Source of the DNA: Spongiibacter sp. IMCC21906 | GTDB lineage: Bacteria > Pseudomonadota > Gammaproteobacteria > Pseudomonadales > Spongiibacteraceae | Length of the DNA stretch: 64,000 bases | NCBI RefSeq assembly: GCF_001010805.1 | Contig: NZ_CP011477.1 | Location: 372,001-436,000 of the forward strand | Direction of reading: 5' to 3' | Shown here: positions 33,070 to 42,899 of the stretch, piece after piece | Layout: each line of letters begins with the position of its first letter | Numbering within the stretch: the first letter of the stretch is position 1 | The notes under the pieces: model-generated | Seen by the model: only the letters and a program-made list of their open reading frames with translations | What the model was told of the DNA's origin: nothing | Database searches by the model: none | Program-made: the position numbers and the translations under genes

Positions 33070-34227
33070 TCAGCTTATACGCTTATATCCACCTAGTTCT
33101 CCCGAGGGAGAAAACACCCACTGCCACAATTGAATATCCCTGGCCCGAAACGCGCCCGCACAACTCAGTAGATAATAACGCCACATGCGATAAAAGCGCG
33201 TATCAAATTTTGGGGCGAGTGTTTCTGGCCAAGCTATTTCAAAATTGCGATGCCATGCCATTAAGGTTTTGTCGTAATCGGCCCCAAAATTATGAACATC
33301 TTCGGTGACAAACAGATTATCGGCGGCATCGCCAATTTGTCCCATACTGGGCAGATCCCCGTTGGGAAAAATATAGCGGTCTACCCAGGCATCGGGCACC
33401 GAGCGACGGTTATTTTTGCCAATGGTATGCAATAACATCAAGCCGTTGTCTTTTAAACAACGCCGGGCGACATTCATAAACGTCTGGTGATTTTTGCGTC
33501 CCACATGTTCAAACATGCCCAGACTGATGATGCGATCGAACTGGCCTTGAACCTCTCGGTAATCTTGCAACCAGAATGTTAAAGGCAGACTTTGATACTG
33601 TTGCTTGGCCCAATCCGCCTGTTCTTTTGACACTGTGACTCCGACACACTCCACACCATAGTGCTCGGCGGCGTAGGCCATAAAGCTGCCCCAACCACAG
33701 CCGATATCCAATATTTTCATGCCGGGTCGCAGGGCCATTTTTTTGCAGACCAGATCCAGCTTATCGGTTTGAGCCTGTTCAAGATTGGCGGCATTTTTCC
33801 AGTAACCACAGGTGTAGGTTAGCCGAGAGTCCAGCATGGCCTCATACACGGTATTACCAATATCGTAATGCTGCTCACCCACCTGAAAGGCGCGGGATAA
33901 ACTTTGCAGGTTAAACAAGCGCGCTCGCAGTGAATCAATCAACATCTGTCGGGGTTTAATTTGCCGATCGATACCGTGGCGTAATATTCGAAAGAAGAAT
34001 TCATCCAACCGTCGCACATCCCACAGACCTGCCATATAGGCTTCGCCCAGCGCCAGATTGCCTTGGGTGATTAACCTGGGAATAAAGCGTTTATCATGCA
34101 ATTGAAGATCCCAACTGCGTGAACCGTTGATTTCGATATCCGCTTTGTTTAACAAGGCTTCAAAAACAGCATAGGGGCTGCCTTTAAAGGTAGTTTTCTC
34201 ATTGCGCGTTTTAACGACACTGCCCAC
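33070..34227 (-). CDS. cfa: Cyclopropane-fatty-acyl-phospholipid synthase
   Basis: A 385-residue enzyme. It has an N-terminal non-methyltransferase domain (GSRSWDLQLHDKRF, LALGEAYMAGLWDV) and a C-terminal SAM domain from about residue 110: FQVGEQHYDIGNTVYEAMLDSRLTYTCGYW, MKILDIGCGWGSFMAYAAEHYGVECVGVTVSKEQ, FDRIISLGMFEHVGRKN, IFPNGDLPSMGQIGDAA. These are the usual Cfa signatures, including the GCGWG SAM loop and the conserved E-H pair near the bicarbonate site. It adds a methylene bridge across unsaturated acyl chains at the inner membrane, a common stationary-phase and stress modification. Complete, with a plain start; the next gene upstream is the end of the aerobactin operon, 270 bases away. 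Confidence 0.95.
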   Translation of the reverse strand: MGSVVKTRNEKTTFKGSPYAVFEALLNKADIEINGSRSWDLQLHDKRFIPRLITQGNLALGEAYMAGLWDVRRLDEFFFRILRHGIDRQIKPRQMLIDSLRARLFNLQSLSRAFQVGEQHYDIGNTVYEAMLDSRLTYTCGYWKNAANLEQAQTDKLDLVCKKMALRPGMKILDIGCGWGSFMAYAAEHYGVECVGVTVSKEQADWAKQQYQSLPLTFWLQDYREVQGQFDRIISLGMFEHVGRKNHQTFMNVARRCLKDNGLMLLHTIGKNNRRSVPDAWVDRYIFPNGDLPSMGQIGDAADNLFVTEDVHNFGADYDKTLMAWHRNFEIAWPETLAPKFDTRFYRMWRYYLLSCAGAFRARDIQLWQWVFSPSGELGGYKRIS

Positions 34228-34497
34228 TGCTTCGCCTCCTCAATCCTATTGGATGTGAATCAATGCTGTGCTCAGTACTTAAAAGGCCTAGCTGCGCGCA
34301 GGCCCCTCAAGCCACCATCGGGTTTCTTAAAAAACCAGCAAAAAACGGGCCCATTCCATGGGCTGCTTGCGCGACGGTATGGCTCTAATACTGCAATGCG
34401 TTGGCGGGAATGTCTAATCAATACCGAAGAATAGGCAACAATGCCAGGTTCAATATGCCCAACAACGACGGCAAATACCGCCGCTGCCAGCCAGTAA

Positions 34498-35787
34498 TTA
34501 TGCGACCTGAGCTTTACGCAAACTAGGTGTTTGCCAATGGGTGAAACCCGTCGCCTGACCCGTGTCGTAAAGCGTTTTACCCAGCACACTATTCACCACA
34601 CAGGCTGCCCGCCATGCGGAAAGACTCAGCTGAGGCTCAGCAATACCGTGGGAGTGCCGTCCCATATTTAAAAGATAGAGCCGACTTTGTTTCTGGCCGG
34701 GTAGCCTTGCCGAAAAATCATCTTGGAGCTGTAGCTGGCCACCCTCGTCTCGTGCAAGTAGGTAGCCAATATCCCCCAAGCAGGCAGGCAGACACTCTTC
34801 CAATCCCGTACAGAGAATAATCATATCGGCATTCAATAACTCTGCATCGCCATTAAAATTATTTTGCAGAGCCAATTGATATTGACCGCTGTGGCTCAGC
34901 TTTTCCAAACAGCGTCCCGGATATAGCCCCAAGCGGGTGCCGTCTTTCTGCAAATGGGTGAGTTGATAAAATCGCTGGTACAACGCCTTTAAGGTGATAG
35001 GGGAGATACCGTCAGAAGCCAGCTTTTGCTCCCTAAGCAGTTTTGCACGTTGCTGGGTATTCCACTGTCGAAAGCAGGCAACGTAATTGGGTGTAAACCA
35101 GTCGTTGCTAAATGGCGTTTCATCCAAGGGCAAAAAATTGCTGCGGCGTGACACCCAACTAACCTCGGCTGGCTCACCCCAATGATGATTGAGCAGATTT
35201 AATACGATTTCGGCACCGGTTTGACCACCTCCAATCACCGCCACCCGTTTAGCCGCGACGTTTAGGTTTCGCTTGGCTATATCTATAGCATGAAAGCACT
35301 TTGGTGAAAGTAAGTGCTTACAGTTTTCTGGTACATACGGACGTTTCCCCGCCCCTACACAAAGCCGTCGACTACGAACCTGCCCTTCTGGCAGCTGCAA
35401 TAAAAAGTGGTCGCCTCGGTCCTCCACAGATTCCACCGAGCTGGAAAACTGTAAATTGGGCAGCTTATTGGCCACCCACCCCAAGTAGTCTGCATATTCC
35501 TGACGACTCACCGCGTCCTGCTCTGCATTCATAAAATCATAAAAACGCCGCTTGGCCACCAAGTAATTTAAGAAGCTGTAGGGGTTGGTCGGGTCAACCG
35601 GGGTCACCAAATCTTTCAGATAGGAGGTCTGCATCATGGCATTAGGCAACATCAAGCCGGGGTGCCAATCAAATTGTTGCTTGGCCTCAAAAAACTGACT
35701 ACGGCAGGCTTGGCCTTGTAGCAAGGCGGCAACAGCCAGATTAAAAGGACCCGCACCTATACCAGCAAAATCCAATATCTCACTCAT
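34498..35787 (-). CDS. iucD: Lysine N6-hydroxylase (aerobactin biosynthesis IucD)
   Basis: A 429-residue flavoprotein monooxygenase. FAD motif LDFAGIGAGPFNLAVAALL at the N-terminus, then FDWHPGLMLPNAMMQTSYLKDLVTPVDPTNPYSFLNYL, NADPH motif VAVIGGGQTGAEIVLNLLNHHWG, WVSRRSNFLPLDETPFSNDWFTPNYV and the C-terminal HGIAEPQLSLSAWRAA. These blocks line up with E. coli IucD over the whole length. It hydroxylates the epsilon-amino group of lysine, the first aerobactin step. Its start overlaps the iucC stop by 4 bases (ATGA). It is last in the iucABCD-ordered operon. No ferric-aerobactin receptor gene (iutA) follows, unlike the classical locus. Confidence 0.92.
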   Translation of the reverse strand: MSEILDFAGIGAGPFNLAVAALLQGQACRSQFFEAKQQFDWHPGLMLPNAMMQTSYLKDLVTPVDPTNPYSFLNYLVAKRRFYDFMNAEQDAVSRQEYADYLGWVANKLPNLQFSSSVESVEDRGDHFLLQLPEGQVRSRRLCVGAGKRPYVPENCKHLLSPKCFHAIDIAKRNLNVAAKRVAVIGGGQTGAEIVLNLLNHHWGEPAEVSWVSRRSNFLPLDETPFSNDWFTPNYVACFRQWNTQQRAKLLREQKLASDGISPITLKALYQRFYQLTHLQKDGTRLGLYPGRCLEKLSHSGQYQLALQNNFNGDAELLNADMIILCTGLEECLPACLGDIGYLLARDEGGQLQLQDDFSARLPGQKQSRLYLLNMGRHSHGIAEPQLSLSAWRAACVVNSVLGKTLYDTGQATGFTHWQTPSLRKAQVA

Positions 35788-37590
35788 ATTGATACCTCCT
35801 TTAATGTTGTTTCAGAATCTGCTTTCAAATGGCAATCAGCGAGATACAGCGGGTTATCAACAAAGCCATCGACAATCGGTACTGGACGCTGGGCGCTGTC
35901 GCCATAACCCTCTTTAAGCCGCACCCGGTTGATACACACCCGTTCAATTTTGGCGGCAAATAAATTTAGCTCCGCAAAAACCGGAGCTAAGCCCGGATGC
36001 CGCCCCTGATAATCTCGCAACACCTTGGCAAGCTGTCGATAAAAATCCAGCTCCGCAATCACCCCTTCTTTTGCCAACTGAGCCGATAAAAAACGCAGCA
36101 CCGTGACACAGTGGCCGGTGTAAAGATCGTGAATCAAATAATTGCTGGGGAGGCGCTTCACCACATCGGCACTTGCCGGTAGGCCCGCCCGCTCTGCAAC
36201 TCCAGAGTCCAACACCCGCAGGTCGCCCTGAAAGTCTTTTAGTAACACACGTTTTGGACGGTGCTGCGCTAGCATTACTGTGAGGTTTTGGGCATGGGCC
36301 ACTAATCCCACACCGTAGGCACACAGCAAATGATAAAGGGGCACCATGACCGCCGTGAACAACTCGGACAACCATTGCTCCGGGCGGATTCCCGATTCCT
36401 CAATCAATGCGGAGGCGATGGACTTTCCAGACTCGTCACACTGTAAGAGGGCGGCCATTAACATATGTCGCTCACCGGCTTTACAGTGGCTAGCGGGGCT
36501 TTGTCGCCATGTCGCGCCAAGCATTTCTTTATAACGATAAGGACTGGCATCAAGCTGATTGTGCAGCACTTGCGGAACATGGACCCCGGCGATTTCTTCC
36601 ATCACTGCTGTTCCCCGCTGCTGCAACTCAGCATCTTTTGCACACAGCGAAGCCATCCATGCAGACAACTCAGGACCACAGTGAATAAAGTCGCCTGGAA
36701 TGCCTCTAAAACAAGAGGTGTTTAAAATGGTTATCGGCAGTTTGATATGCAGCGCGCCGGGGCGATCATGATTGGACAAGGTACGTAATGACACCTGCGG
36801 TAAATATTCGTCGCCAACCGGACCAAGATAAATTAATTGCTCCGTGGCCAACAGGGCCGCGTAATGATGGCGAATATAGTGTTGCCACTGCCAAGGATGC
36901 ACCGGCAAAGGTAAATAACCTTGTCCAATCAAGCTCTGTAACCTGGCTGCGACCGGATCGCCAGTGCTGAAACTGTCATCCAATAACGACGCCCAACCGA
37001 GCTCGACACCAATACCACTTACATAGCGTGGCGTCTACGGCCAACCATACCAAGGCCCGGGGCTTTGAGCATTCAGGCGCATAGCGCTGGTAGTCCTCTG
37101 CCCCCCAGCCAATCCTACCTTTGTTAACAATGGCTTTGGGGTGACCGTCCAACAAGCACTGCAACTGCTCGTCAGCCATAAACGCCATAGCTCTGGCACT
37201 ATGATTTTTGCGGGCTTGGCGCAACAACATATCTGCCGCTAACGTGTTTGCGGTCTCATGTAGCAAGTTGCCTAAATCGGCATCACTGAGTTCTAACTCA
37301 GACTGGGCATTTACAAAAAATTGCCCGGCATCCAAAGCATCACCACCGGCTTGATTTTCTGCTTGCCTTGCTGAAGTGGATGTCATTATCAAACTGCCCG
37401 GATCAATATTGAGACGACCCCAAATTCCTTCATTGGCACTAAAGCAATATGCTCGACCTGATTTTAAGTGCAACGCATACTCACCCGGCTTATAGCTGAC
37501 AACTGAAAGGGCTTTTTCGTAATGCAGCTCGGCAATACTCTTCGCAATTAGCGCTAGATTTACCTGTTTCCAAAGTGTCGAATCAATCAT
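35784..37590 (-). pseudogene. iucC: Aerobactin synthase IucC, split by an apparent frameshift
   Basis: Two frames together make one IucC-type NIS synthetase of about 600 residues. The N-terminal part (36976-37590) holds LQCLLDGHPKAIVNKGRIGWGAEDYQRYAPE and RALVWLAVDATLCK. The C-terminal part (35784-36983) holds LPLPVHPWQWQ, YLPQVSLRTLSN, IKLPITILNTSCFRGIPG, VLLKDFQGDLRVLDSG and NYLIHDLYTGHCVTVLRF. Coding sense passes from TLCK in one frame to SGIGVELGWASLLDD in the other around 37017-37022, so a single missing base there would restore the gene. The whole chain resembles E. coli IucC. Start overlaps iucB (ATGA) and end overlaps iucD. It may be a real mutation that blocks the last aerobactin step, or a base-calling error; the clean flanks favour a recent event either way. 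Confidence 0.85.
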
Positions 37591-38579
37591 CCCAGCTTGG
37601 CCTCCGCAAAAAATCGCGTCCTATCACACAGCAAAAGCCGGGCGCGCTTATGAGGAAAATCAAATTCTTTATCTAAAGTCCAACCGGGTAATTTGGGAAT
37701 ATAACGAAGCAAAGCTTTGTTGTCGTAGCGAGGCTCGCCAACTAAACACTGGGTACGGGGCTCATCCAAAAACATAAAATGACTGATGCTGTGCATCCAG
37801 GCATAAAAATATTTTGTCCCTAAAAAGCGCTTATCACCTACTAATAAATGCACTCCTCGGTCATAGGGCTTGGCGTTATAATAGGGTCCTAAACGATCTT
37901 CCATTGCCCAGTAAACTTCAAAGTAAGCAAAGGGCTGATTGCCAAAACAGGCAATAACAGGTTGTTTATGCGGGTCAGCCAGGGTTTTTTGAAGATATTC
38001 CCGCTGCTGCGACTTGGGCCAGGCTTGCTCCCAAAATTCGGCCACTCTGGGTTGATTCATCCACTCGGTGAATATGTCTAAATCGCTATCTATATTGAGC
38101 AGTCGCAAGCTGATATCAAGATCAAGACTGTGAATATGGCGCCGATAAAGTTCGCCCTCTGGCAAAAATTTTCGTTGCGGGTGACGCAGGCCATTTTCTG
38201 CGGTTACCCATATCTCAGGGTGGCTGCCACCATTATCACCGCGATACCAAAGCGCCGCTGATTCAAAAAATGCACTGCGAGAGATTTCTTGATCACCAAT
38301 TTGATCACTCTTGCTGCGAATGGACAGATTTTTGATATCTAAATTTCGACTAAATACCCATTGAGCAATATGATTAGATAGCTCGCGATGATTAAGACCA
38401 TCAATGCTTGAGTTTGGCTCCTCATCTAAACTCACTGAAGCCACGCTCCCTATGATATCCATCTTTAAAGCATCTTCTAAAACACGATAAATTTTGGCCT
38501 GTTTTTCTTTGCTTGCAATACTGGATTTTTGGCTTGGTGAAAATGGGGCCTCCATGTTTAAGGCACTTACAGCAGACAT
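37587..38579 (-). CDS. iucB: N6-hydroxylysine acetyltransferase IucB
   Basis: A 330-residue GNAT-type acyltransferase of the siderophore IucB/AlcB group. The C-terminal acyltransferase domain (about 155-325) has LDISLRLLNIDSDLDIFTEWMNQPRVAEFWEQAWP, FAYFEVYWAMEDRLGPYYNAKPYDRGVHLLVGDKRFLG and LVGEPRYDNKALLRYIPKLPGW, all standard for the family. The N-terminal half is variable, as in E. coli IucB. It transfers acetyl from acetyl-CoA to N6-hydroxylysine. It is second in the operon, starting 16 bases after the iucA stop and overlapping iucC by 4 bases. The complete length and the gene order support aerobactin-type chemistry. Confidence 0.9.
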   Translation of the reverse strand: MSAVSALNMEAPFSPSQKSSIASKEKQAKIYRVLEDALKMDIIGSVASVSLDEEPNSSIDGLNHRELSNHIAQWVFSRNLDIKNLSIRSKSDQIGDQEISRSAFFESAALWYRGDNGGSHPEIWVTAENGLRHPQRKFLPEGELYRRHIHSLDLDISLRLLNIDSDLDIFTEWMNQPRVAEFWEQAWPKSQQREYLQKTLADPHKQPVIACFGNQPFAYFEVYWAMEDRLGPYYNAKPYDRGVHLLVGDKRFLGTKYFYAWMHSISHFMFLDEPRTQCLVGEPRYDNKALLRYIPKLPGWTLDKEFDFPHKRARLLLCDRTRFFAEAKLG

Positions 38580-38595
38580 AACAACTCCTTCTAAC

Positions 38596-40446
38596 TTAAA
38601 TCTTTAGCGGATTGGCCATAGGGTGATAGATGGCCAACGGGTCTTCAGTTGTACTTTCATTCATACCCACAACAGAACATAAGAAATTGCCCTTGGACCA
38701 AAGTTGATCTGACTCCAAAAGGTAATCAAAGCAACTCCGGTCCTGGCGTGGACCATTTCGAAGCGCAATTAAAAAATCTCGCATCTGCTGAAATAACTTT
38801 TTTTCTGAACAGAGGCCATAAGACGCCAAGGCAGAAACAAGACCAAAGCTGCTGTTGATGAAAAGGTAATAAACAAAAAGAAGATTCGCCATACGCTCAT
38901 CTAAGGTGTTCTCACTGGCTCTTCCTAATTCGGGTAGTTCGGGTTTCAGCAAGGTAATGCCCAAATTACTATAGGCGGTGCCCTGACAATCTCTAAAATA
39001 AGCACCGCTTGGCAATAGCCTATCAAAACGGATAATGAGGTTTTGTTGGTGGGCGCCGTATAACAATCCGTAATCTGCTTGGGCAATCATCAAGGGTTCA
39101 ACGACCCGTTCTAAATAACGCTGGAACCAGGTTTTAACGGCTTTTTCTATCGGTAAATTTTGGCTTATGGCAAATTGTCTAACCAAACGCGCTGCTCGAC
39201 ACTCTTCTGCATAAGGATGATCTTGAGTAAGCGTCGCCAACAAGCACACATTATCCGCGCTGGATCCTATAAAAGGATTTTCTCGAAGCAACACCAAGGT
39301 TTCTGGAATGCCTTCAGTGGCGCCTTTTGGCTTTAGCATGGCATAGGCAGGCTCAGCTAATATCTGAAAATATGGATAGCGACGGGAAAACTCTTGCCCC
39401 ACCGTCGTATTTCTTATCCGGCGAACCTCCAAGCCGCGACGCATCTCCTTGGGTAGTAGCACGCGCAAAGAATTGGTTAAACGCAAACTAAGCGAAAACT
39501 TAAGCATATAATCGCTGTCTGGCGAATATATTGCCCGTAGTGACGAGGTTGCGCGCCAGTCATTACTTGAATGACCCAGCACATAAATATCACCACGTCC
39601 CAGCATGTCGTTAATAATGGAATGACGCTGCAGTTGCTGCCACTGCCACGGATGAGCGGGGAAAACGCTGTAATTATCTAATAATTCCGTCGCCGGATGG
39701 GTTGACTTGTCATTTCGCCATAGTTCATAAAAATCACCAGCTACCACTGCTTGCGCGTTACTACTTCTTTCACTTCCCCCTTCACTGCTTTCACCCACCC
39801 AACATTCGTTGGCGACAGCCAACCAAATAATCGAAAATTTCCCAGCAAATTCTGGCGCATAATGTATCGCCTCTTGGGTGGAAAGCGGCTCGCGGCTTTT
39901 TGGGACTGGATGAATTGAATGGCCGCAGAGCAGACCTTGCTCTGCTTGCTGAAAGTTTATTGACTCAGAAAACAGCTTATCAAGATCATCCTGACGATGA
40001 GCCATAACCTCCCGCATATTATCGATACTCTGGCGACATCGATTTAAAAATGCAGCACGCTGCCCGGCGCTAGCATCAGGGAAATAGCTGGACTCAGCCA
40101 ATAGCTCAGCCATTGCATCCAGCAACGCAATCTCTTGCCAATCACCACCCTCTTCCACAATAAATAGCGGCAGTTTAAATTGATGCCGAGAATTACCACC
40201 GCGACTGGCCAATGGTAAATACAGCTTGCGGTGGCTTTCTGTGAGCGGCACTACCAGCAATAACTGCCGACTCTGCATACAGCTTACATATTGACCCGTC
40301 GCCGTTTCGCGTATAAACGCATTAAAAAAACTGTTTGCCGAAAGCTGGTCTGCACCATGCTTTACCGCTGATTCTCCGCTGTCGATAAGTGATAGCGGCA
40401 ACCCAGACTGTCGTTGATCGGAATATGGCTGTGTAATAGTATTCAT
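38596..40446 (-). CDS. iucA: NIS siderophore synthetase IucA
   Basis: A 616-residue IucA/IucC-family synthetase. Key blocks are LLCGHSIHPVPKSREPLS (ATP-binding His/Lys region), YSVFPAHPWQWQQLQ, SSLRAIYSPDSDYMLKFSLSLRLTNSLRVLLPKE, YGLLYGAHQQNLIIRFDRLLPSGAYFRDCQGTAY. The H-P-x-H/K-P and KF-x-L-x-x-x-x-TN patterns mark the citrate-activating type. It joins citrate to the first acetyl-hydroxylysine arm in aerobactin. It is slightly longer than E. coli IucA, with extra residues near 205-215 rich in Ser/Glu/Gly. It is first in the iucABCD operon; a Fur-box-like site lies just upstream, and the divergent exporter gene starts 186 bases away. Confidence 0.92.
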   Translation of the reverse strand: MNTITQPYSDQRQSGLPLSLIDSGESAVKHGADQLSANSFFNAFIRETATGQYVSCMQSRQLLLVVPLTESHRKLYLPLASRGGNSRHQFKLPLFIVEEGGDWQEIALLDAMAELLAESSYFPDASAGQRAAFLNRCRQSIDNMREVMAHRQDDLDKLFSESINFQQAEQGLLCGHSIHPVPKSREPLSTQEAIHYAPEFAGKFSIIWLAVANECWVGESSEGGSERSSNAQAVVAGDFYELWRNDKSTHPATELLDNYSVFPAHPWQWQQLQRHSIINDMLGRGDIYVLGHSSNDWRATSSLRAIYSPDSDYMLKFSLSLRLTNSLRVLLPKEMRRGLEVRRIRNTTVGQEFSRRYPYFQILAEPAYAMLKPKGATEGIPETLVLLRENPFIGSSADNVCLLATLTQDHPYAEECRAARLVRQFAISQNLPIEKAVKTWFQRYLERVVEPLMIAQADYGLLYGAHQQNLIIRFDRLLPSGAYFRDCQGTAYSNLGITLLKPELPELGRASENTLDERMANLLFVYYLFINSSFGLVSALASYGLCSEKKLFQQMRDFLIALRNGPRQDRSCFDYLLESDQLWSKGNFLCSVVGMNESTTEDPLAIYHPMANPLKI

Positions 40447-40458
40447 AGGCCAATCATG

Positions 40459-40482
40459 CTAATAATAACTGTTCTCATTTGC
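40459..40482. promoter_or_regulatory. Candidate Fur box between iucA and the exporter gene
   Basis: On the minus strand the site reads GCAAATGAGAACAGTTATTA and onward, similar to Fur boxes of the AAATGAGAAnnnTTATTATT kind. It is 13-36 bases before the iucA start and in the shared divergent promoter region, where iron control would be expected. Not every position matches, so this is a candidate. Confidence 0.5.
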
Positions 40483-40631
40483 AACTACTGTCATACAATC
40501 CTAGTGCCTTTTGTGACCAAGCGCATAGAACAGCATTGCTTAGCAGCGCGATATAGCCTTGCAAGCTTGATCTTTTATACGCTTTGCCACAGGCTGCCCC
40601 GGCCTATCTACCACCCACAATGAGATGTTTC

Positions 40632-41879
40632 ATGAATCAAGCCAGTTATGGCAAAGCATTAATCAAGCGGCTTAGCGCGCTGGTGATCACCATTGGCGCC
40701 AGCCAAATGATTATCCTCAGTCAAATCAGCTTAATTAGTGAGTATTGTGGGCTCAGCGTTGCCGAATTGGGAATGTTGGTGGCCATCGGCACGGCTTGCA
40801 TTATGTTTGCCGGACCCTACTGGGGGCAGCGCATTGACAGACTAGGTGCCAAACCCGTTTTACGGTTTGGTTTAATCACAAGCCTTTTGGCCAATGTTGT
40901 TTTTGTTGGCGTTATTCTGTTGCTAGGTTTACAACGTTTAGATCCAAGTCTAGGTTTTGCTATCTTAATCTGCAGTCGCATCGTCAACGGCATTGGCGCC
41001 GCGGGTATTTATCCTTCCTGCCAAAGCTGGGGGGTAAGCCACACACCGCCAGAACAACGAATGAAGGTGCTATCGTCACTGTCCGCAGCGGTCAACATTG
41101 GTCGCGTGATTGGCCCGCTACTGGCGCTGCCAACATTGGCGCTGCTGTCTTTACTCAAGCAGTTCCCTCCTTCACTGCAACTCACCACCTTATTGTGGAT
41201 TTTAATTCTGCCTCTCTTTGGTTTATGGGCACTGGGTGGCCTGCAAGGTCAGGCCGTCAATACCGACGATAGCAAAGAGTCAACGGCGAAAGAACCATTC
41301 GCTGTCACCCCGTATTTATTATTCTTTCTGGCCGCTTGCTGCACAATCACCGTATCCCAATTACAGGTGCTGCTGGGGCCAGTATTAGAAGATTTTTATC
41401 ACCTTTCTGCACTGGCTGCGAGTAAAGGCAGTGCTGCGCTGTTAGTCGCCATTGCGGTTGTTGCTGCAACCATTCAGCTCACTGTTGTACGCCGAATTCG
41501 CTCTGCACGATTTGGACTCATCCTTGGGGGTAGCTTGCTAACTGTTGGATTGATATGCATGCAAGCATTGTTGGGTGGTTGGGGAGCGTTACCGGGCTTG
41601 CTGCTTATTGTCGCCGGAATAACCTTGATGATTCCGGCTTACACCAGCCTGATCAGCGCCAGCGCTGGAACCAAGCAAGGTCGTATTTTTGGGCAGCTAT
41701 CGATGGTCCACACTGGGGGCTTTACCATCGGCTTTGGCTTGGGCAGCTGGTTGTACACCCATGTTCACAGCTTCCCTCTTATCGGGCTACTGAGTTCCGC
41801 AGCGCTGTTGATAGTGGTATTGCTAATATGTTTACAAAGCAAGCTCACCGCTGAGGGTGCAACACAGGAAGTCAATTAA
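40632..41879 (+). CDS. MFS exporter, ShiF-like (probable aerobactin export)
   Basis: A 415-residue 12-helix major facilitator protein. It has MFAGPYWGQRIDRLGAKPVLRFG (the cytoplasmic loop 2-3 G-x-x-x-D-R-x-G motif), ICSRIVNGIGAAGIYPSCQSWG in helix 5 and a matching second half. It lies divergent from iucA, as the ShiF exporter does in classical aerobactin loci, which makes siderophore export the likely job. ATG 40632 follows GAGATG; M at 40620 and a TTG at 40584 are alternatives. It overlaps the convergent EamA gene by four bases at the stop. Substrate is inferred from position. Confidence 0.85.
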   Translation: MNQASYGKALIKRLSALVITIGASQMIILSQISLISEYCGLSVAELGMLVAIGTACIMFAGPYWGQRIDRLGAKPVLRFGLITSLLANVVFVGVILLLGLQRLDPSLGFAILICSRIVNGIGAAGIYPSCQSWGVSHTPPEQRMKVLSSLSAAVNIGRVIGPLLALPTLALLSLLKQFPPSLQLTTLLWILILPLFGLWALGGLQGQAVNTDDSKESTAKEPFAVTPYLLFFLAACCTITVSQLQVLLGPVLEDFYHLSALAASKGSAALLVAIAVVAATIQLTVVRRIRSARFGLILGGSLLTVGLICMQALLGGWGALPGLLLIVAGITLMIPAYTSLISASAGTKQGRIFGQLSMVHTGGFTIGFGLGSWLYTHVHSFPLIGLLSSAALLIVVLLICLQSKLTAEGATQEVN

Positions 41880-42775
41880 GATATAGGTTTTGGTGCACCG
41901 CGTTCTGCCAAAAACAAACCGCTTAATACAAACAAAATCGCCAGCATATGAAACCCCTCCAGCGATTCACCCAATAGCGTCACCGCCAGCAATGAACCAA
42001 AAATTGGCACCAAATTAATAAAGAGGTTAGCGCGGTTTGGCCCGATCAATTCCACCCCGCGAATATACAGTGATTGAGCAAACAAGGATGGAAAGATGGC
42101 GATATACAGAACCACACCCCAGCCTTGCAGATCGGGCCAACGTCCATAGCCTGCGGTCCATTCATATGCCGCAAAAGGTATCGCGGTAATCAGTGCTGAC
42201 AGCGCCAGAACAAAAATGGTCGAACGCCAATGTAATGCCGGCTTGTATCGCAGCGCCAAGGTATAACTGCCATACATAAACACCGCTATCAACATTAGAG
42301 CATCGCCGCGATTTAAATCTAGCTGCAGTAATGCCTGGGGATGGCCATGGGTCACCGTCAGCACGACACCAACCACCGTGAGCAAAAATCCCACTACCTG
42401 TAGCAAGGTAAAACGGATGTGAAATAGCAGCAGATTTCCCAAAAAAACCATCAACGGCATTGCTGACTGTTCAATGGTGACATTAATTGCGGTGGTATGG
42501 TTTAACGCCCAATAAAACAAGGCGTTAAACCCCGTAAACCCCACACCCCCGAAGACAAACATCAATGCCAGATGTCGACGCAGTATTGGCCACTCCCTGC
42601 GTACATCTCCCCAGGCAAAGGGCGCAATAAGCAGCACCGCAAATATCCACCGCAGCAGGGTCAGTAGCATGGGTGAGACATGCCCTGCGGCAAGCTTTCC
42701 TGCAACAGCGTTGCCTGCCCAAATAATGCAGACCGTTGTCATGACCAGATAGGGATTGCGCAAATAAGTATTCAT
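41876..42775 (-). CDS. EamA/DMT superfamily transporter
   Basis: A 299-residue ten-helix drug/metabolite transporter with two EamA repeats. Segments such as VCIIWAGNAVAGKLAAGHVSPMLLTLLRW (repeat 1) and FPSLFAQSLYIRGVELIGPNRANLFINLVPIFGSLLAVTLLGE (repeat 2) carry the family's conserved Gly/Pro pattern. The frame opens at 42835, but M at 42775 begins MNTYLRNPYLVMTTVCIIWAG, which places the first helix properly. The Shine-Dalgarno is weak. The family exports amino acids, nucleotides or other metabolites, and no specific substrate can be named. It is adjacent to and convergent with the siderophore exporter. Confidence 0.85.
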   Translation of the reverse strand: MNTYLRNPYLVMTTVCIIWAGNAVAGKLAAGHVSPMLLTLLRWIFAVLLIAPFAWGDVRREWPILRRHLALMFVFGGVGFTGFNALFYWALNHTTAINVTIEQSAMPLMVFLGNLLLFHIRFTLLQVVGFLLTVVGVVLTVTHGHPQALLQLDLNRGDALMLIAVFMYGSYTLALRYKPALHWRSTIFVLALSALITAIPFAAYEWTAGYGRWPDLQGWGVVLYIAIFPSLFAQSLYIRGVELIGPNRANLFINLVPIFGSLLAVTLLGESLEGFHMLAILFVLSGLFLAERGAPKPIS

Positions 42776-42899
42776 AAAAACACATTGCAAGTTACCAAGG
42801 GTCGTCATGGTAAGCCAATGTGGCTGGCTCCGCACTTCTAGCCGCTAATTAAGAACAGCAATGCCAGCGGTTTACCCGCAATTCATAGCAACAAGCTTA

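Noticed and set aside
34272-34589. Minus-strand frame of 105 codons downstream of iucD
   Set aside because: Overlaps the end of iucD in another frame, is Arg/Trp-rich and has no family pattern.
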